A stretch of DNA of 6,458 nucleotides from Zoogloeaceae bacterium (GTDB taxonomy: Bacteria; Pseudomonadota; Gammaproteobacteria; Burkholderiales; Rhodocyclaceae): NCBI GenBank assembly GCA_031274855.1, contig JAISPO010000015.1:1-6458 (forward strand), read 5' to 3'. How positions within the stretch are numbered: position 1 is the stretch's first letter; every line of letters begins with the position of its first letter. Under the pieces are notes generated by a model. That model worked only from the letters and a program-made list of their open reading frames with translations. It ran no database searches and had not been told where the DNA came from. A program made the position numbers and the translations under genes. Shown in pieces: positions 6,238 to 6,458 of the stretch.

Positions 6238-6458
6238 ATGTCATCCGCAGCGCCGTTCAAGGCTTTTCTCATCCAGCAGGAAGCGGACAAAGTCGTCAGT
6301 GGCTTTGTCAATATGACGGCAAGCGATCTCGACGCGGGAGAGGTGACGATTCGCGTTGCCTATTCGAGCGTTAATTACAAAGATGCGCTGGCGGCCACCG
6401 GCGCCGGCCGTGTCATCCGCCGCTTTCCCTGCGTGGGCGGCATTGATCTGTCGGGCAC
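6238..6458 (+). CDS. acuI: YhdH/AcuI-type NADPH-dependent acryloyl-CoA/quinone oxidoreductase, N-terminal part
   Basis: This is the start of a medium-chain dehydrogenase/reductase (zinc-free, GroES-like N-terminal domain). Family members AcuI and YhdH reduce acryloyl-CoA to propionyl-CoA with NADPH in the cytoplasm, and many are annotated simply as quinone oxidoreductases. Seventy-three residues are visible before the right edge. The stretch AYSSVNYKDALAATGAGRVI followed by RRFPCVGGIDLSG matches the YhdH pattern (SSLNYKDALAITGKGKIIRNFP, then PGIDFAG). The family is usually about 325-330 residues, so roughly four fifths are missing, including the nucleotide-binding Rossmann domain. The ATG is supported by AAGGGAG (6227-6233) 4 nt upstream and by a TATAAT box. 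It is divergent from aat. Family assignment is strong. Acryloyl-CoA as the real substrate is inference. Confidence 0.85.
   Translation, partial: MSSAAPFKAFLIQQEADKVVSGFVNMTASDLDAGEVTIRVAYSSVNYKDALAATGAGRVIRRFPCVGGIDLSG

Noticed and set aside
6111..6311. A 66-residue minus-strand frame with a hydrophobic, membrane-like segment between aat and the AcuI-like gene.
   Set aside because: It covers the start, ribosome binding site and -10 box of the AcuI-like gene. Its hydrophobic stretch comes from reading the A-rich leader backwards, and I see no ribosome binding site for it.

Overview
The window looks like ordinary chromosomal housekeeping DNA from a GC-rich betaproteobacterium. That placement rests on the gene order (rpfE-type gene, recJ, prfB), the style of the LolC, LolD and Aat proteins, and the strong G/C third-position bias. 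The genus cannot be named from the sequence alone. I see no mobile element, CRISPR array, rRNA or tRNA gene, and coding density is very high. The longest stretch without a gene is the roughly 130 bp between aat and the last gene.

Layout. The left half is one minus-strand cluster, read right to left: an RpfE-type conserved gene (start near 3494), recJ (single-strand 5'-3' exonuclease), then prfB (release factor 2). The first two overlap by 4 nt (ATGA), and 27 nt separate recJ from prfB. prfB runs off the left edge just after its GGQ motif. It carries an intact programmed +1 frameshift site, so it is one gene read in two frames and not a pseudogene. The right half begins with a divergent plus-strand pair, lolC-lolD (8-nt overlap), encoding the inner-membrane ABC complex that releases lipoproteins to LolA. 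A convergent aat gene (leucyl/phenylalanyl-tRNA-protein transferase, N-degron pathway) follows. Divergent from aat is the first fifth or so of a YhdH/AcuI-type medium-chain reductase, cut by the right edge.

How the genes work together. recJ and prfB form a conserved DNA-repair/translation cluster, and RF2 supply should be autoregulated through the frameshift. LolC and LolD are partners in one transporter. No lolE follows lolD, so the permease may work as a homodimer or have its partner elsewhere. Aat and the AcuI-like reductase are functionally unrelated neighbours.

Non-gene structure. Three elements stand out: the RF2 recoding signal (699-713), a 20-bp perfect palindrome squeezed between the divergent rpfE-type and lolC starts (3495-3514), and five in-phase 7-nt tandem units at the lolD/aat convergence that contain the lolD stop codon and touch the aat stop codon (5413-5450). 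I found no candidate for a wholly new multi-gene system. The palindrome and the heptamer array are the best leads.
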